A stretch of 45,282 bases of DNA. Source: Chitinophagales bacterium 33-2. Lineage in GTDB: Bacteria > Bacteroidota > Bacteroidia > Chitinophagales > Chitinophagaceae. The stretch lies in NCBI GenBank assembly GCA_002050435.1, contig MWYV01000041.1, positions 1 to 45,282 on the forward strand, given 5' to 3'. The translations under genes were made by a program, and so were the position numbers. Shown piece after piece: positions 34,885 to 43,827 of this stretch. A model generated the notes under the pieces. It searched no databases, had not been told where the DNA came from, and saw nothing but the letters and a program-made list of their open reading frames with translations. The stretch's first letter is position 1. The number at the start of each line of letters is the position of its first letter.

Positions 34885-35109
34885 ACTAAAGCTTCACGAG
34901 TCGTTGTGTGCGCGCAGGTGCCCAGGTAATTTATACACCTCTAAAGGTATAAACAGGAACAAAAGGGCGCAAGCGCGTTTCTACTCTGTAAAACTGCCAT
35001 TTACCGCAATCGATTCAGGAAATATACGATGCAGGGAAGATACTGAAGAAAGTTTGTGTCTTATTTTCAGCCAACTATACCGGGAAAATTAGAAAAGAAA
35101 CAGGAATGA
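34885..35109. other. Intergenic stretch after lspA, no gene seen
   Basis: About 225 bp. It contains an imperfect inverted repeat around 34938-34952 and a short GCGCAAGCGC hairpin near 34970, but no credible coding frame or T-run terminator. Confidence 0.5.
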
Positions 35110-35304
35110 CTATTCGTAATTATTAAACCATTCCACATCCCAATGGAGCGGATTATTTACCATTTCAGGCGTTTTGCTGATATATTTCTTTTTATTCATC
35201 CATGCGATGATCAGGAATGCAGTTCTTTTCATTCTATCATCTATGGCCCTGCTGATGCGCAAGGGATTTCCTGAAGCAATTACTTGCGATAGAAGCGTTT
35301 TCAT
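35110..35304 (-). CDS. Small hypothetical protein (64 residues)
   Basis: Open frame MKTLLSQVIASGNPL to VEWFNNYE, starting with ATG. It has a plausible amphipathic N-terminus, a basic middle (NKKKYISK) and an acidic aromatic end. I recognise no family, and no promoter box or ribosome site is clear. It lies between lspA and the fumC terminator with nothing competing on either strand. It could be a real small gene or chance. Confidence 0.35.
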   Translation of the reverse strand: MKTLLSQVIASGNPLRISRAIDDRMKRTAFLIIAWMNKKKYISKTPEMVNNPLHWDVEWFNNYE

Positions 35305-35425
35305 GGTAATGGATTTATTCGGATTGTAATAGCGCTCCTGAAATTAGACAGAACAATTTAAGAATGCAAGCCCTTTTTTAAAATTGTTCAGAACAATCAT
35401 TAGTATCCTGAAACGATGAAACAAC

Positions 35426-35454
35426 AAAAAAAGCCATTCGCAAGGGAATGGCTT
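35426..35454 (-). terminator. Intrinsic terminator of fumC
   Basis: On the reverse strand AAGCCATTC (35454-35446) pairs perfectly with GAATGGCTT (35439-35431), 9 bp, followed by a T-run. The flanking A-run on the other side allows it to work in both directions. Confidence 0.85.
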
Positions 35455-35462
35455 AAAAAAGT

Positions 35463-36869
35463 TTATTTGTTTTTGATCTCGCCTACCATATTAGCAGGCA
35501 CTACCCATTCGTCAAATTCTTCCGGACTCACATATCCAAGTTGAACTGCCATTTCTTTTAACGTTGTTCCTTCCTTGTGTGCTTTCTGTGCAATTTCAGC
35601 AGCTTTGTAATAACCAATTTTTGTATTCAGCGCAGTAACCAGCATGAGCGAATTGTCGACATGCTTTTTAATGTTGGCTTCAATAGGTTCGATGCCCGCT
35701 GCACATTTATCATTAAAACTTACACAGCCATCACCAATTAAGCGCGCGCTATGAAGGAAATTGTAGATCATCATGGGTTTGAAAACATTCAATTCAAAAT
35801 GTCCCATCGATCCGCCAATATTGATCGACACATCATTTCCTAAAACCTGTGCAGCAATCATGGTCAATGCCTCACACTGTGTAGGATTTACTTTACCAGG
35901 CATGATCGATGAACCGGGTTCGTTATCAGGAATGAATATTTCTCCAATTCCGGAACGCGGTCCTGAACACAACATCCTGATATCATTGGCGATCTTCATC
36001 AGGCTTACAGCCACTGTTTTTAATGCGCCATGAGTTTCAACAATCGCATCGTGTGCCGCCAGCGATTCAAATTTATTTTCCGCAGTAACGAATGGAATCC
36101 CTGTGAGTTTTGCAATATGTTGCGCTACATTTTCAGAGTAACCTGGAGGTGTGTTGATGCCGGTACCTACAGCAGTACCACCCAGCGCAAGTTCAGATAA
36201 ATGCGCCAGTGTATTTTTAATTGCTTTTAATCCATGGTCCAGTTGGGAAACATAACCACTGAATTCCTGACCTAGTGTAAGCGGAGTGGCATCCATAAAA
36301 TGGGTTCTGCCAATTTTCACCACCTGCATATATTCCCTGCTTTTGTTGTGCAGGGTATTGCGCAGTTTTTCTATACCGGGAATGGTAACTTCCAAAAGCA
36401 TTTTATAGGCAGCAATGTGCATGGCTGTTGGAAAAGTATCATTTGATGATTGTGATTTATTCACGTCATCATTAGGATGCAGAAATTTTTCTTTATCTGA
36501 AAGTTGCCCACCATTTAACACATGTCCACGATAAGCAATCACTTCATTCACATTCATGTTGCTTTGCGTGCCGCTCCCTGTTTGCCAGACGACCAGGGGA
36601 AAAGCATCATTTAATTTGCCATCAAGAATTTCATCACAGACCTTTCCAATCAACTCCATTTTATCTTTAGAGAGCACACCCGCTTCATAATTGGTTATGG
36701 CCGCCGCTTTTTTGAGATAGGCAAATGCACTGATGATCTCTTTGGGCATCCGGTTGATGTCCTGTGCAATTTTAAAATTCTCTATACTTCTTTGCGTCTG
36801 GGCACCATAAAAAGCATCAGCGGGTACATTTACTTCGCCCATGGTATCTTTTTCTATCCGATAATTCAT
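35463..36869 (-). CDS. fumC: Fumarate hydratase, class II
   Basis: TCA-cycle enzyme interconverting fumarate and malate without an Fe-S cluster. 468 residues. Signatures are [52 protein letters not shown] and the fumarase/aspartase signature [11 protein letters not shown]. Full length and intact. A TATCTTTG box on the reverse strand (36887-36894) precedes the ATG by 17 bases and a terminator follows the stop, so it is a single-gene transcript. Confidence 0.97.
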   Translation of the reverse strand: MNYRIEKDTMGEVNVPADAFYGAQTQRSIENFKIAQDINRMPKEIISAFAYLKKAAAITNYEAGVLSKDKMELIGKVCDEILDGKLNDAFPLVVWQTGSGTQSNMNVNEVIAYRGHVLNGGQLSDKEKFLHPNDDVNKSQSSNDTFPTAMHIAAYKMLLEVTIPGIEKLRNTLHNKSREYMQVVKIGRTHFMDATPLTLGQEFSGYVSQLDHGLKAIKNTLAHLSELALGGTAVGTGINTPPGYSENVAQHIAKLTGIPFVTAENKFESLAAHDAIVETHGALKTVAVSLMKIANDIRMLCSGPRSGIGEIFIPDNEPGSSIMPGKVNPTQCEALTMIAAQVLGNDVSINIGGSMGHFELNVFKPMMIYNFLHSARLIGDGCVSFNDKCAAGIEPIEANIKKHVDNSLMLVTALNTKIGYYKAAEIAQKAHKEGTTLKEMAVQLGYVSPEEFDEWVVPANMVGEIKNK

Positions 36870-36886
36870 ATTGGTAATTTGCGGTG

Positions 36887-36894
36887 CAAAGATA
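36887..36894 (-). promoter_or_regulatory. Candidate -7 box (TATCTTTG) for fumC
   Basis: Exact TAnnTTTG match on the reverse strand, 17 bases before the fumC ATG at 36869. Confidence 0.6.
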
Positions 36895-36973
36895 AGCCTG
36901 AAGGTGGCTAAAAAGGCTGCTGAATTAGTTTGACTATATTTAAAGTCTGGTGTTTTATTTGATACCCAACTAT

Positions 36974-37597
36974 ATGAAAAAATTCAAGCTTTACCTGGTT
37001 CTGGTTTTGTGTGCAGGCATCTATTCCTGCCAGGGTTTTACTGCAGCTGAGCAGCATGCATCTGACAGTATTCATGTTGAAAATAATCAGGAGGCAAGAA
37101 CAGATTCTTTATATATGACTCCGGACAGCGCAACGCTGGAGGCTTTACCTGCACCCGATACCAATCTTGGCACATCCTCTGAAATAGATACCAGGGATAT
37201 TAAAGCGGAATCTGTTGTACAATTCGCCGAGACCCTGCTGGGTATTCCTTATGTGTACGCAGCAACTGAACCAAAAATTGGTTTTGACTGCTCTGGTTTT
37301 ATAACCTATGTTTTCAATCATTTTAATATAAAGGTGCCTCGTTCTTCTGTTGATTTTACTGATGTGGGTAATGAAATTCCTGCAGCAGCAGCAAAAAGAG
37401 GCGATATTATATTATTCACCGGGACAAATCCCCTTGAACGCTCAGTAGGGCACATGGGAATTGTAGTGGCCAATGACGATACACTCAAATTCATTCACAG
37501 TACTTCGGGAAAAGCAATGGGCGTAACAGTAACGCCTTTCACGCCGGGTTATCAGAAGCGATTTGTAAAAACCCTCAGGGTGTTCACCAATTTTTAA
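36974..37597 (+). CDS. NlpC/P60-family cell-wall peptidase, lipoprotein
   Basis: 207-residue envelope hydrolase of peptidoglycan peptides. The N-terminus [19 protein letters not shown] is a lipoprotein signal with lipidated C19. A Ser/Asp/Glu-rich linker follows to about residue 75, then the NlpC/P60 domain with catalytic C106 in FDCSGF, the histidine in VGHMGIVV and the third polar residue in FIHSTSG. The ATG at 36974 is chosen because it begins the signal peptide. Convergent with the crotonase gene 12 bp downstream. Confidence 0.92.
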   Translation: MKKFKLYLVLVLCAGIYSCQGFTAAEQHASDSIHVENNQEARTDSLYMTPDSATLEALPAPDTNLGTSSEIDTRDIKAESVVQFAETLLGIPYVYAATEPKIGFDCSGFITYVFNHFNIKVPRSSVDFTDVGNEIPAAAAKRGDIILFTGTNPLERSVGHMGIVVANDDTLKFIHSTSGKAMGVTVTPFTPGYQKRFVKTLRVFTNF

Positions 37598-37609
37598 ATT
37601 GTTTCGTAA

Positions 37610-38389
37610 TTATTTCCCTGAAAAAACGGGTTTTCTTTTTTCCAGGAATGCTGATGTACCTTCCTTCATATCGTCGGTATCAAAGCAATCGCCGAAACCC
37701 GATAATTCTTTTGTGAATCCTTCTCTTCCACCTACAGCAGCATTGGCAGCAGAAATGCAACGATTGATGGCAAAAGGTGCTTTTGTAAGGATCACCAACA
37801 TGATGGCCCTGGCTTTGGTCATAAGTTCTTCCTGCGGGAGTACATAATTTACAAGCCCAAACTGAAATGCGGTCTGTGCATCGATCATATTGCCTGTCAT
37901 GAGTAATTCCATTGCACGTCCTTTACCGATCAAATGCACCAGTCTTTGTGTGCCACCATAACCTGGAATTAAACCAAGGTTCACTTCAGGCTGACCAAAC
38001 TTTGCATTTTCAGAAGCAAGCCTGAAATGACAGGCCATAGCGAGTTCGCAACCCCCACCCAATGCAAATCCATTAACAGCTGCAATTACCGGCTTTGAAC
38101 AGTTTTCAATTTTAAAAAAAACATCCTGTCCTTTTTTTGCAAGGTCCATTCCCTGGTCGTGATTTAATCCCTGGAATTCACTGATGTCTGCACCTGCAAC
38201 AAAAGATTTGGGACCAGAGCCTGTGATGATCACACCCCTGATGTCTTTATTGCTTTCCACCTCCATCATAACTTCATCCAGTTCCCGCATCACATCCCTG
38301 TTCAGCGCATTCAGTTTATCAGGACGATTCACAGTTATGGTCAGTATGTTTTCTTCAAGTGAAGTAAGCAGGGTATTGTACATGTTCAT
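37610..38389 (-). CDS. Enoyl-CoA hydratase/isomerase family protein (crotonase)
   Basis: 259 residues with the crotonase fold: NRPDKLNALN, SFVAGADISEF (first oxyanion-hole region), NGFALGGGCELAMACHFRLA and FGQPEVNLGLIPGYGGTQRL, which contains the catalytic glutamate. This is consistent with a true enoyl-CoA hydratase acting on short-chain acyl-CoA. It follows the B12-binding subunit gene by 11 bp and gltX further upstream, on the same strand. Substrate range cannot be read from the sequence. Confidence 0.93.
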   Translation of the reverse strand: MNMYNTLLTSLEENILTITVNRPDKLNALNRDVMRELDEVMMEVESNKDIRGVIITGSGPKSFVAGADISEFQGLNHDQGMDLAKKGQDVFFKIENCSKPVIAAVNGFALGGGCELAMACHFRLASENAKFGQPEVNLGLIPGYGGTQRLVHLIGKGRAMELLMTGNMIDAQTAFQFGLVNYVLPQEELMTKARAIMLVILTKAPFAINRCISAANAAVGGREGFTKELSGFGDCFDTDDMKEGTSAFLEKRKPVFSGK

Positions 38390-38400
38390 ATTTTAATGCT

Positions 38401-38817
38401 TTAAAAATTTCTGTGTTCACCCACCCAGATGGTGATATAAGATGCAATGTCCTTTGTAGGTGTTCCCGGCGCGAAAAGCTGGCCCACACCCATTTCAGTA
38501 AGTCTGTTCATATCCTCTTCAGGAATGATGCCACCGCCGGTCAGCAAAACATCATCCATATTCTTTTCTTTCATCAGTGCAATTAGTTTTGGAAAGACCG
38601 TCATGTGCGCTCCTGAAAGAATGCTGATCCCAATGGCATCCACATCTTCCTGCAAGGCAGCATTTACTACCATTTCGGGTGTTTGTCGTAAACCTGTGTA
38701 GATCACTTCCATGCCTGCGTCTCTTAATGCAGTGGCAATCACTTTCGCACCGCGGTCGTGACCATCAAGTCCAACTTTAGCTATCAGTACCCGCAGCGGT
38801 CTTTTATGAGTTTGCAT
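38401..38817 (-). CDS. Cobalamin-binding domain protein, methylmalonyl-CoA mutase C-terminal type
   Basis: 138-residue stand-alone B12 domain. [20 protein letters not shown] has the DxHxxG motif whose histidine replaces the lower ligand of cobalamin; [16 protein letters not shown] and [13 protein letters not shown] are the other cobalamin-contact segments. It is very like the C-terminal part of methylmalonyl-CoA mutase or the small subunit of isobutyryl-CoA mutase. The catalytic subunit is not in view, so it must pair with one encoded elsewhere. It lies 33 bp after gltX and 11 bp before the crotonase gene. The epimerase at 26128 is consistent with a methylmalonyl-CoA route. Confidence 0.9.
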   Translation of the reverse strand: MQTHKRPLRVLIAKVGLDGHDRGAKVIATALRDAGMEVIYTGLRQTPEMVVNAALQEDVDAIGISILSGAHMTVFPKLIALMKEKNMDDVLLTGGGIIPEEDMNRLTEMGVGQLFAPGTPTKDIASYITIWVGEHRNF

Positions 38818-38850
38818 ATTGCGCTAAAATAAAGATTCTGAATGGTAAGG

Positions 38851-40383
38851 TTACTGTTCCTGCGCAAGGGCATAAAGTGCCGCTGTAATTCTTTCACTGG
38901 TTTCTTCTTTGCCGAGCAGCTGGGCAATTTCAAAAACTGTTGGTCCAAACTTTCCACCTACCAGCATGATGCGCAATGGTAACTGCAATTCACCTGGCTT
39001 TATGGCTGCCTGCTCTGCCAGTTGTTTAAAAAGATTTTCCAGTGCAGCTGCATTCCAGTCATTGATACTTAATAGTGTTTTGCTGAAGCTTGTAAAGAAT
39101 GTTGCTTTTGCTTCATTCCATTTTGGACTTACTGCAGAAAGATCCCATTCCCGTGGCGCTTTAAAAAAGAAATAGCTGTGCTCATAAAAATCAGCAAGCA
39201 AGGTACAACGGTCCTTTACCAGGCTTAATACTTCTTCCAGATATTCATCATTCTCCAAAACAATTCCTTTTTCAGCAAATAATGATTTCACCTGTTTTGC
39301 ATAAGCGGTTACGGGTAATGTTTTGATCCATTCATGGTTGAACCATTTGGCTTTTTCAAAATCGAATTTTGCTCCGGACTTGTGCACTTTATCTATTGAA
39401 AAACTTTGCACCAGTTCATCAAGCGAAAACAATTCTTTTTCTGTTCCGTCATTCCAGCCCAGCATGGCAAGCAGGTTAACAAATGCTTCCGTGGTAAACC
39501 CTCTTTCCCTGAATCCTTCTGTCTGCTCACCTGTTTTCGGGTCTTTCCAGTTCATGGCAAAAACCGGGAAACCATATTTTGATCCATCACGTTTGGAAAG
39601 TTTTCCATGAGGTCCCATGATCAAAGGCAGGTGTGCCCATTGCGGCATTGCATCAAGTCCAAACAAATATTTCCATAACAGGATATGAACAGGCGCACTG
39701 GGCAGCCATTCTTCACCACGGAATGCGTGCGATATTTTCATCTGGTAATCATCTGCAACCACTGCAAGATGATAGGTAGGCATACCGTCTGCCTTTAATA
39801 AAACTTTATCATCAACTGTCGATGTATCAAAACTTACTTCACCCCGAATCATGTCGTTAAAACGAACCGTTTCGCCAACCGGCATTTTTATTCGAATTAC
39901 AAAAGGTGTTTGTTCTGATAATAAAATTTTTGTTTCTGAATCAGAAATTGTGAGTGAATTCCGCATTTGCATTCTAACGGTGTGATCATATTGCGGACTT
40001 GGATTTTCTTCTGTTCTTAAACGGGTACGCATGGCATCCAGTTCTTCAGGTGTATCAAACGCATAATAGGCTTGTCCTTGTTCCACCAACTGTATCGCAT
40101 ATTTTTTATAGCTGTCTTTTCTTTCACTCTGCCTGTATGGTCCATAATTACCACCATGCAGGGTGCTTTCATCTGGTTCCAGTCCGCACCATTTCAATGT
40201 TTCGAAAATATAGGCCTCAGCACCTTCAACAAATCTTGACTGGTCGGTATCTTCTATTCTTAAAATAAAATCACCCTGATGTTGTTTTGCAAACAGGTAA
40301 TTGTATAAAACCGTTCGTACACCGCCGAGGTGCAGTCCTCCCGTTGGACTCGGGGCAAACCGGACCCTTACTTTCTTTTCCAT
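38851..40383 (-). CDS. gltX: Glutamyl-tRNA synthetase
   Basis: Charges tRNA-Glu, which also feeds the HemA step of heme synthesis. 510 residues from ATG 40383: VRVRFAPSPTGGLHLGGVRT contains the HIGH-like motif, followed by FILRIEDTDQSRF and the KMSKS-like KLSKRDGS. An in-frame start at 40434 adds 17 residues but lies upstream of the -7 box and of the normal N-terminus. It leads a likely operon with the B12-binding subunit and the crotonase. Confidence 0.96.
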   Translation of the reverse strand: MEKKVRVRFAPSPTGGLHLGGVRTVLYNYLFAKQHQGDFILRIEDTDQSRFVEGAEAYIFETLKWCGLEPDESTLHGGNYGPYRQSERKDSYKKYAIQLVEQGQAYYAFDTPEELDAMRTRLRTEENPSPQYDHTVRMQMRNSLTISDSETKILLSEQTPFVIRIKMPVGETVRFNDMIRGEVSFDTSTVDDKVLLKADGMPTYHLAVVADDYQMKISHAFRGEEWLPSAPVHILLWKYLFGLDAMPQWAHLPLIMGPHGKLSKRDGSKYGFPVFAMNWKDPKTGEQTEGFRERGFTTEAFVNLLAMLGWNDGTEKELFSLDELVQSFSIDKVHKSGAKFDFEKAKWFNHEWIKTLPVTAYAKQVKSLFAEKGIVLENDEYLEEVLSLVKDRCTLLADFYEHSYFFFKAPREWDLSAVSPKWNEAKATFFTSFSKTLLSINDWNAAALENLFKQLAEQAAIKPGELQLPLRIMLVGGKFGPTVFEIAQLLGKEETSERITAALYALAQEQ

Positions 40384-40387
40384 TGGG

Positions 40388-40395
40388 CAAAAATA
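40388..40395 (-). promoter_or_regulatory. Candidate -7 box (TATTTTTG) for gltX
   Basis: Exact TAnnTTTG match only 4 bases before the ATG at 40383. The expected transcription start would fall at or next to the start codon, implying a leaderless message. Confidence 0.5.
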
Positions 40396-40464
40396 GGTTG
40401 TCTGTAATTGTTGAAGGGTATTAACGTACAACAACAGCTGCTTCTTTTAATGAAAGGCCCCTTA

Positions 40465-40472
40465 TATCTTCG
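40465..40472 (+). promoter_or_regulatory. Candidate degenerate -7 box (TATCTTCG)
   Basis: Five of six fixed positions of TAnnTTTG, 3 bases before the ATG at 40476. Confidence 0.3.
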
Positions 40473-40475
40473 CGT

Positions 40476-41108
40476 ATGCACAGGTTCTTTATTAAAACGC
40501 CATGGTGGTTGCGCAAACTGTTTCCACGTTATATATGGAAGATGCATACCAGTGGAAAAACTGTTTATTTAAGTTTTGATGATGGGCCTCACCCTGTTGT
40601 AACCAACTGGGTGTTGGATCTGTTGAAGGCCTATCAGGTGCAGGCAACTTTTTTTTGTGTTGGAGAAAATGTTCAGGCCTATCCCGACGTATATGAGCGG
40701 ATCATTGCTGAAGGTCATGCCATAGGGAATCATTCCTGGTCGCATCCTAATGGGTGGAATACTTCCAAAGAAAAATACCTGGAAGATGTGCGCCAGGCAG
40801 CAGAATTGATCGATACAAAACTTTTTCGCCCGCCTTATGGGAGGATCACTTTTGCGCAGGCCAAACAGGTTCCTGTTGTCATGAACACAGATGCAGCCAT
40901 TATTATGTGGGATGTGTTGAGTGCAGATTTTGATCCTGCTTTTTCTCCGCAACAATGTTTGAAAAATGTAATTGATCATTATGAAAGCGGATCTATCATT
41001 GTTTTTCATGATAGTGAAAAAGCTTTTCCGAATCTGTCTTTTACATTACCGCTCGTTTTAGAAAATTTAAAAAAAGCAGGTTATAGTTGCAGGAAAATTG
41101 AAGTATGA
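40476..41108 (+). CDS. Polysaccharide deacetylase (NodB-type, carbohydrate esterase 4)
   Basis: 210 residues. All family motifs are visible: SFDDGPHP (catalytic Asp and metal-binding Asp, D35-D36), GNHSWSH (metal histidines), RPPYGR, WDVLSADFD and the final IIVFHDS histidine. No signal peptide is obvious; the start is basic and aromatic (MHRFFIKTPWWLRKLFPRY), so it may be cytoplasmic or membrane-associated. The substrate is probably an N-acetylated glycan but is not known. A terminator follows. Confidence 0.93.
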   Translation: MHRFFIKTPWWLRKLFPRYIWKMHTSGKTVYLSFDDGPHPVVTNWVLDLLKAYQVQATFFCVGENVQAYPDVYERIIAEGHAIGNHSWSHPNGWNTSKEKYLEDVRQAAELIDTKLFRPPYGRITFAQAKQVPVVMNTDAAIIMWDVLSADFDPAFSPQQCLKNVIDHYESGSIIVFHDSEKAFPNLSFTLPLVLENLKKAGYSCRKIEV

Positions 41109-41124
41109 TGCCTTGAAATAATTA

Positions 41125-41154
41125 GGGCCGGGGTAGAAACCCTGGCCCGTTTTT
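41125..41154 (+). terminator. Intrinsic terminator after the deacetylase gene
   Basis: GGGCCGGGG (41125-41133) pairs with CCCTGGCCC (41140-41148), 9 bp with one G-T pair and a TAGAAA loop, followed by GTTTTT. Confidence 0.8.
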
Positions 41155-41284
41155 AATCCGTACCCTATGAAAACTGGTTTAAAGGTATATACTTTTAAAT
41201 AGAAATATCAAAATAATTTTAAGTCAATTATGGCATTTTTAACCTCTCCACAGTCAGGTCCTGCAACAGGGTTCAACAGAAGTT

Positions 41285-42049
41285 ATGATACACTTTATTG
41301 ATAGCCATGCGCATATTTACCTCCCCGAATTTGATGCCGACAGGTTTCAGATCATTGCCGGGGCGAGGGAAAGAGGTGTGAAAGAGATCTTTATGCCAGC
41401 AATTGATGCATCCACCCACCAGGCCATGATGCAGGTGGAGCTTGAGTTTGAAGATTGTTATGCTATGATGGGATTGCATCCCTGTTCGGTTGGAGCCGGG
41501 TTTGAAAAGGAACTCGAGCTTATTGAAAACTATCTTCAGCAACGGTCTTTTGTGGCAATAGGGGAGATCGGTCTTGATCTTTTTTGGGATAAGACCTTTA
41601 TCGTGCAGCAACACGAGGCATTTCGGCAACAGGTAAAACTGGCCCTTGCCTATAACCTTCCGGTAGTGATCCACTCACGCAATGCCATTGATGAATGCAT
41701 TGAAGTGATAAAGGAATTTCCGGGAGTAAGGGGTGTGTTTCATTGTTTTTCGGGAAATATTGAACAGGCAATGAGCATTCTTGACATGGGATTGATGCTG
41801 GGGATCGGGGGTGTGGTAAGTTTCAAAAATGCGGGGTTGGATAAGGTAATTGCTGAAACCGGTATAAGTAGGGTAATTCTGGAAACGGATGCGCCTTACC
41901 TGGCACCCGTTCCATTCCGGGGTAAAAGGAATGAGCCTGCTTATATTGAACACATAGCACAAAAGATTGCCGGGATCATTGAAATGCCGGTTGAGGAAGT
42001 TGGAAAATTAACCACTTCAAATGCATTGAAGCTGTTCAACAAAGCCTAA
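41285..42049 (+). CDS. TatD-family metal-dependent hydrolase (putative deoxyribonuclease)
   Basis: 254 residues in the TIM-barrel amidohydrolase fold. Metal-binding landmarks are IDSHAHIYLPEF (H8, H10), IGEIGLDLFW (Glu), VVIHSRNA (His), FHCFSGN (His) and ILETDAPYLAPVPFRGKRN (Asp), the TatD signature. Members are 3'-5' exonucleases or DNases; the cellular role varies. The stop overlaps the promoter of tRNA-Ser. Confidence 0.93.
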   Translation: MIHFIDSHAHIYLPEFDADRFQIIAGARERGVKEIFMPAIDASTHQAMMQVELEFEDCYAMMGLHPCSVGAGFEKELELIENYLQQRSFVAIGEIGLDLFWDKTFIVQQHEAFRQQVKLALAYNLPVVIHSRNAIDECIEVIKEFPGVRGVFHCFSGNIEQAMSILDMGLMLGIGGVVSFKNAGLDKVIAETGISRVILETDAPYLAPVPFRGKRNEPAYIEHIAQKIAGIIEMPVEEVGKLTTSNALKLFNKA

Positions 42050-42054
42050 ATTTG
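42047..42054 (+). promoter_or_regulatory. Candidate -7 box (TAAATTTG) for tRNA-Ser
   Basis: Exact TAnnTTTG match overlapping the tatD stop codon, 10 bases before the tRNA. Confidence 0.55.
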
Positions 42055-42064
42055 CAGCCCTTAA

Positions 42065-42152
42065 GGAGAGTTGTCCGAGTGGTTGAAGGAGCACGCCTGG
42101 AAAGTGTGTATACCTCTAAAGGGTATCGAGGGTTCGAATCCCTCACTCTCCG
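42065..42152 (+). tRNA. tRNA-Ser(GGA)
   Basis: 88 nt. The acceptor arms GGAGAGT and ACTCTCC pair fully, with discriminator G. The anticodon stem CACGC/GTGTG has the loop CTGGAAA, giving anticodon GGA, which reads UCC and UCU. A long variable arm (class II, TATACCTCTAAAGGGTATC) and the GGGTTCGAATCCC T-arm support serine. CCA is not encoded. A strong terminator follows. Accessory-looking DNA begins just downstream. Confidence 0.97.
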
Positions 42153-42165
42153 CAGTTAAAATTGT

Positions 42166-42200
42166 AAAACCCGCTACAGGCCTGAGTTTAGCGGGTTTTT
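42166..42200 (+). terminator. Intrinsic terminator after tRNA-Ser
   Basis: AAAACCCGCTA (42166-42176) pairs perfectly with TAGCGGGTTTT (42189-42199), 11 bp with a 12-base loop; the T-run is part of the second arm and continues. Confidence 0.85.
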
Positions 42201-42288
42201 GTTTTAAATGGGAGCAATTACTACTACAGTTAAATTTTCATAATCTCTATTGAGTTTATGAATTATTTCTTAAGTTTATACCAACATA

Positions 42289-42334
42289 CTCACCCCGCTT
42301 CCCGTAGATCAGCGCGCTCAGGGTGGGTTTTTTT
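42289..42334 (+). terminator. Second hairpin with T-run, just before the Abi gene
   Basis: CTCACCC (42289-42295) pairs with GGGTGGG (42321-42327), 7 bp with one G-T pair and a 25-base loop, followed by seven Ts. No gene ends just before it, so it may be a relic of a lost gene. Confidence 0.4.
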
Positions 42335-42344
42335 ATGAATATAT

Positions 42345-43298
42345 ATGAACAAAAAACCTTATGATAAGTTACCAAAGACTTATGATGAGTAACTTCACAT
42401 ATTAAAATCTCGTGGATTAAATTTTGGGAATGAAGAAAAGATTTTGCATCTACTTCAAAAATTAAGCTATTACCGACTGAGCGGGTATTGGTACCCTTTA
42501 CTAAAAGATCCAAAAAGTTCTCATCAATTTAAAGAAGAAGCAACTTTTGAAAAATCCTTCAAATTGTACAGATTTGATAGGGAACTGAGGATATTTATTT
42601 TAAAGGAGTTAGAAAAAATCGAAGTTGCTGTTCGGGCGGAAATGATCTATACTCTTTCTCACTGGAAAGGAAGTAATTGGTATTCCGACTCTGCAAATTT
42701 TCACGACTTGGGAAAACATGCAGAAACTTTAAGAAAAATAAATTTAGTGTATAAAAAGTCTGATGAAGATTTCATAAAGGCATTTAAAAATAATTATTCA
42801 GATCTGCTCCCACCATCATGGATGATGCTTGAAATCATTCCCTTTGGGTCACTTTCTGTACTATATGGAAATTTAAAGCCAGGAAGAAGCAAAAGGGAAA
42901 TATCTCACCGCTTTGGATTAGATGATTCAACATTTACCTCTTGGCTGCATTGTTTGGTTTATATAAGAAATGTTTGCGCTCATCATTCCAGGCTATGGAA
43001 TAAAGGCATGAGCATTAGGCCGGCGGCTCCTGTTAACCCCTCTTTTTGCTGGCTTAAGGATTCACATGTCAAATCAAATAAAGCCTACTTTATTCTTTCA
43101 ATATTGTTGTATTTGTTGCAGTCTATTGACAAAAAACATCAGTTCATTTTTAGGCTAAAAGTTTTATTGAATAAATATCCAAATGTTGATGTTTCTGCAA
43201 TGGGGTTCCTCTTAAATTGGGAGCAGGAGAAGCTGTGGAGTTTTAAACCCACATTAAAACAGAGATTCAGAATTGCCATTGCCCAAACACTTAGATAA
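42345..43298 (+). pseudogene. Abi-family (AbiD/AbiF-like, HEPN-type) abortive-infection protein with an in-frame stop
   Basis: From ATG 42345 the frame reads MNKKPYDKLPKTYDE, a TAA at 42390-42392, then LHILKSRGLNF and continues unbroken to 43298. The later part is the Abi_2 family: LQKLSYYRLSGYWYPL, RFDRELRIFILKELEKIEVA and the HEPN RNase-type motif RNVCAHHSRLW (R-x4-H). Family proteins are single-gene phage-defence or toxin-like factors thought to cleave RNA. The TAA sits where the family normally has a residue, so this is a nonsense mutation, a sequencing error, or translation starts later (TTG at 42444 would drop about 33 N-terminal residues). The next in-frame ATG is deep within the domain. 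It lies just after tRNA-Ser, a common site for accessory DNA. Confidence 0.8.
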
Positions 43299-43422
43299 TC
43301 TCATAAGTATTATTAGTTGTAAGTCACACGGCACTGGAGGTTCTAGTAACAGTAATATATATCCTATCTGTACCACTTTAGCATCCGAGGCTATATGCCT
43401 ATTTTAATTTTACCTTGGAGAA

Positions 43423-43491
43423 ATGTCGGAATCATTTGAACAAACACGATTAATTGCTGAACAATTCGGATTATTGACCAATTCAAAATAA
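43423..43491 (+). CDS. Very short open frame (22 residues), possible gene remnant
   Basis: ATG preceded by GGAGAA, reading MSESFEQTRLIAEQF to LLTNSK, then TAA. The amphipathic start looks like the beginning of a truncated protein. Too short to assign; it may be a relic or chance. Confidence 0.2.
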   Translation: MSESFEQTRLIAEQFGLLTNSK

Positions 43492-43494
43492 ACC

Positions 43495-43827
43495 CTACTC
43501 ATAAGGTGTGTCTAATTTCTTAACCTCCCTATTCACTTTTTCTGCTAATTTTCCAACATAATCTTTTTACTTTCTCAAAAGTTTCATAATACCCTGCTGC
43601 CTGCTTTATTTTTTCAATATCTATGCCCTTTTGCTTTAGACTAAGGATATCAAGATTATTAACTTTTGATTTCTGATACTAAGTGCTTTGGTCCATCTTC
43701 AACAGCAAACAGATAACATAAAATAGAATTTCAAGATTCAATACAAAGGCAGCAATAATGTAATAAGCATGTTTTCTGAATTCATAATATTGTTTATTAA
43801 AAAAATGTAGATATTAATATGATATGG
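43495..43827 (-). pseudogene. Decayed gene for a small membrane protein
   Basis: Read on the reverse strand, one frame gives a hydrophobic segment (HAYYIIAAFVLNLEILFYVI, then CLLLKMDQST), a TAG at 43679-43681, then a charged helical stretch (SKVNNLDILSLKQKGIDIEK, AAGYYETFEKVK). After one extra A in an A-run near 43570, the frame shifts to DYVGKLAEKVNREVKKLDTP and ends at the TAG 43495-43497. No ATG is seen at the 5' end. One nonsense and one frameshift mark it as a remnant. I recognise no family. Confidence 0.4.

Noticed and set aside
34930-34960. Partial tRNA resemblance (ACACCTCTAAAGGT) after lspA
   Set aside because: Only a short stretch resembles the variable arm of tRNA-Ser; no acceptor, anticodon or T-arm can be folded.
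34823-35092. Forward open frame overlapping the end of lspA
   Set aside because: Mostly an out-of-frame shadow of lspA, with an unusual composition and no promoter or homology.
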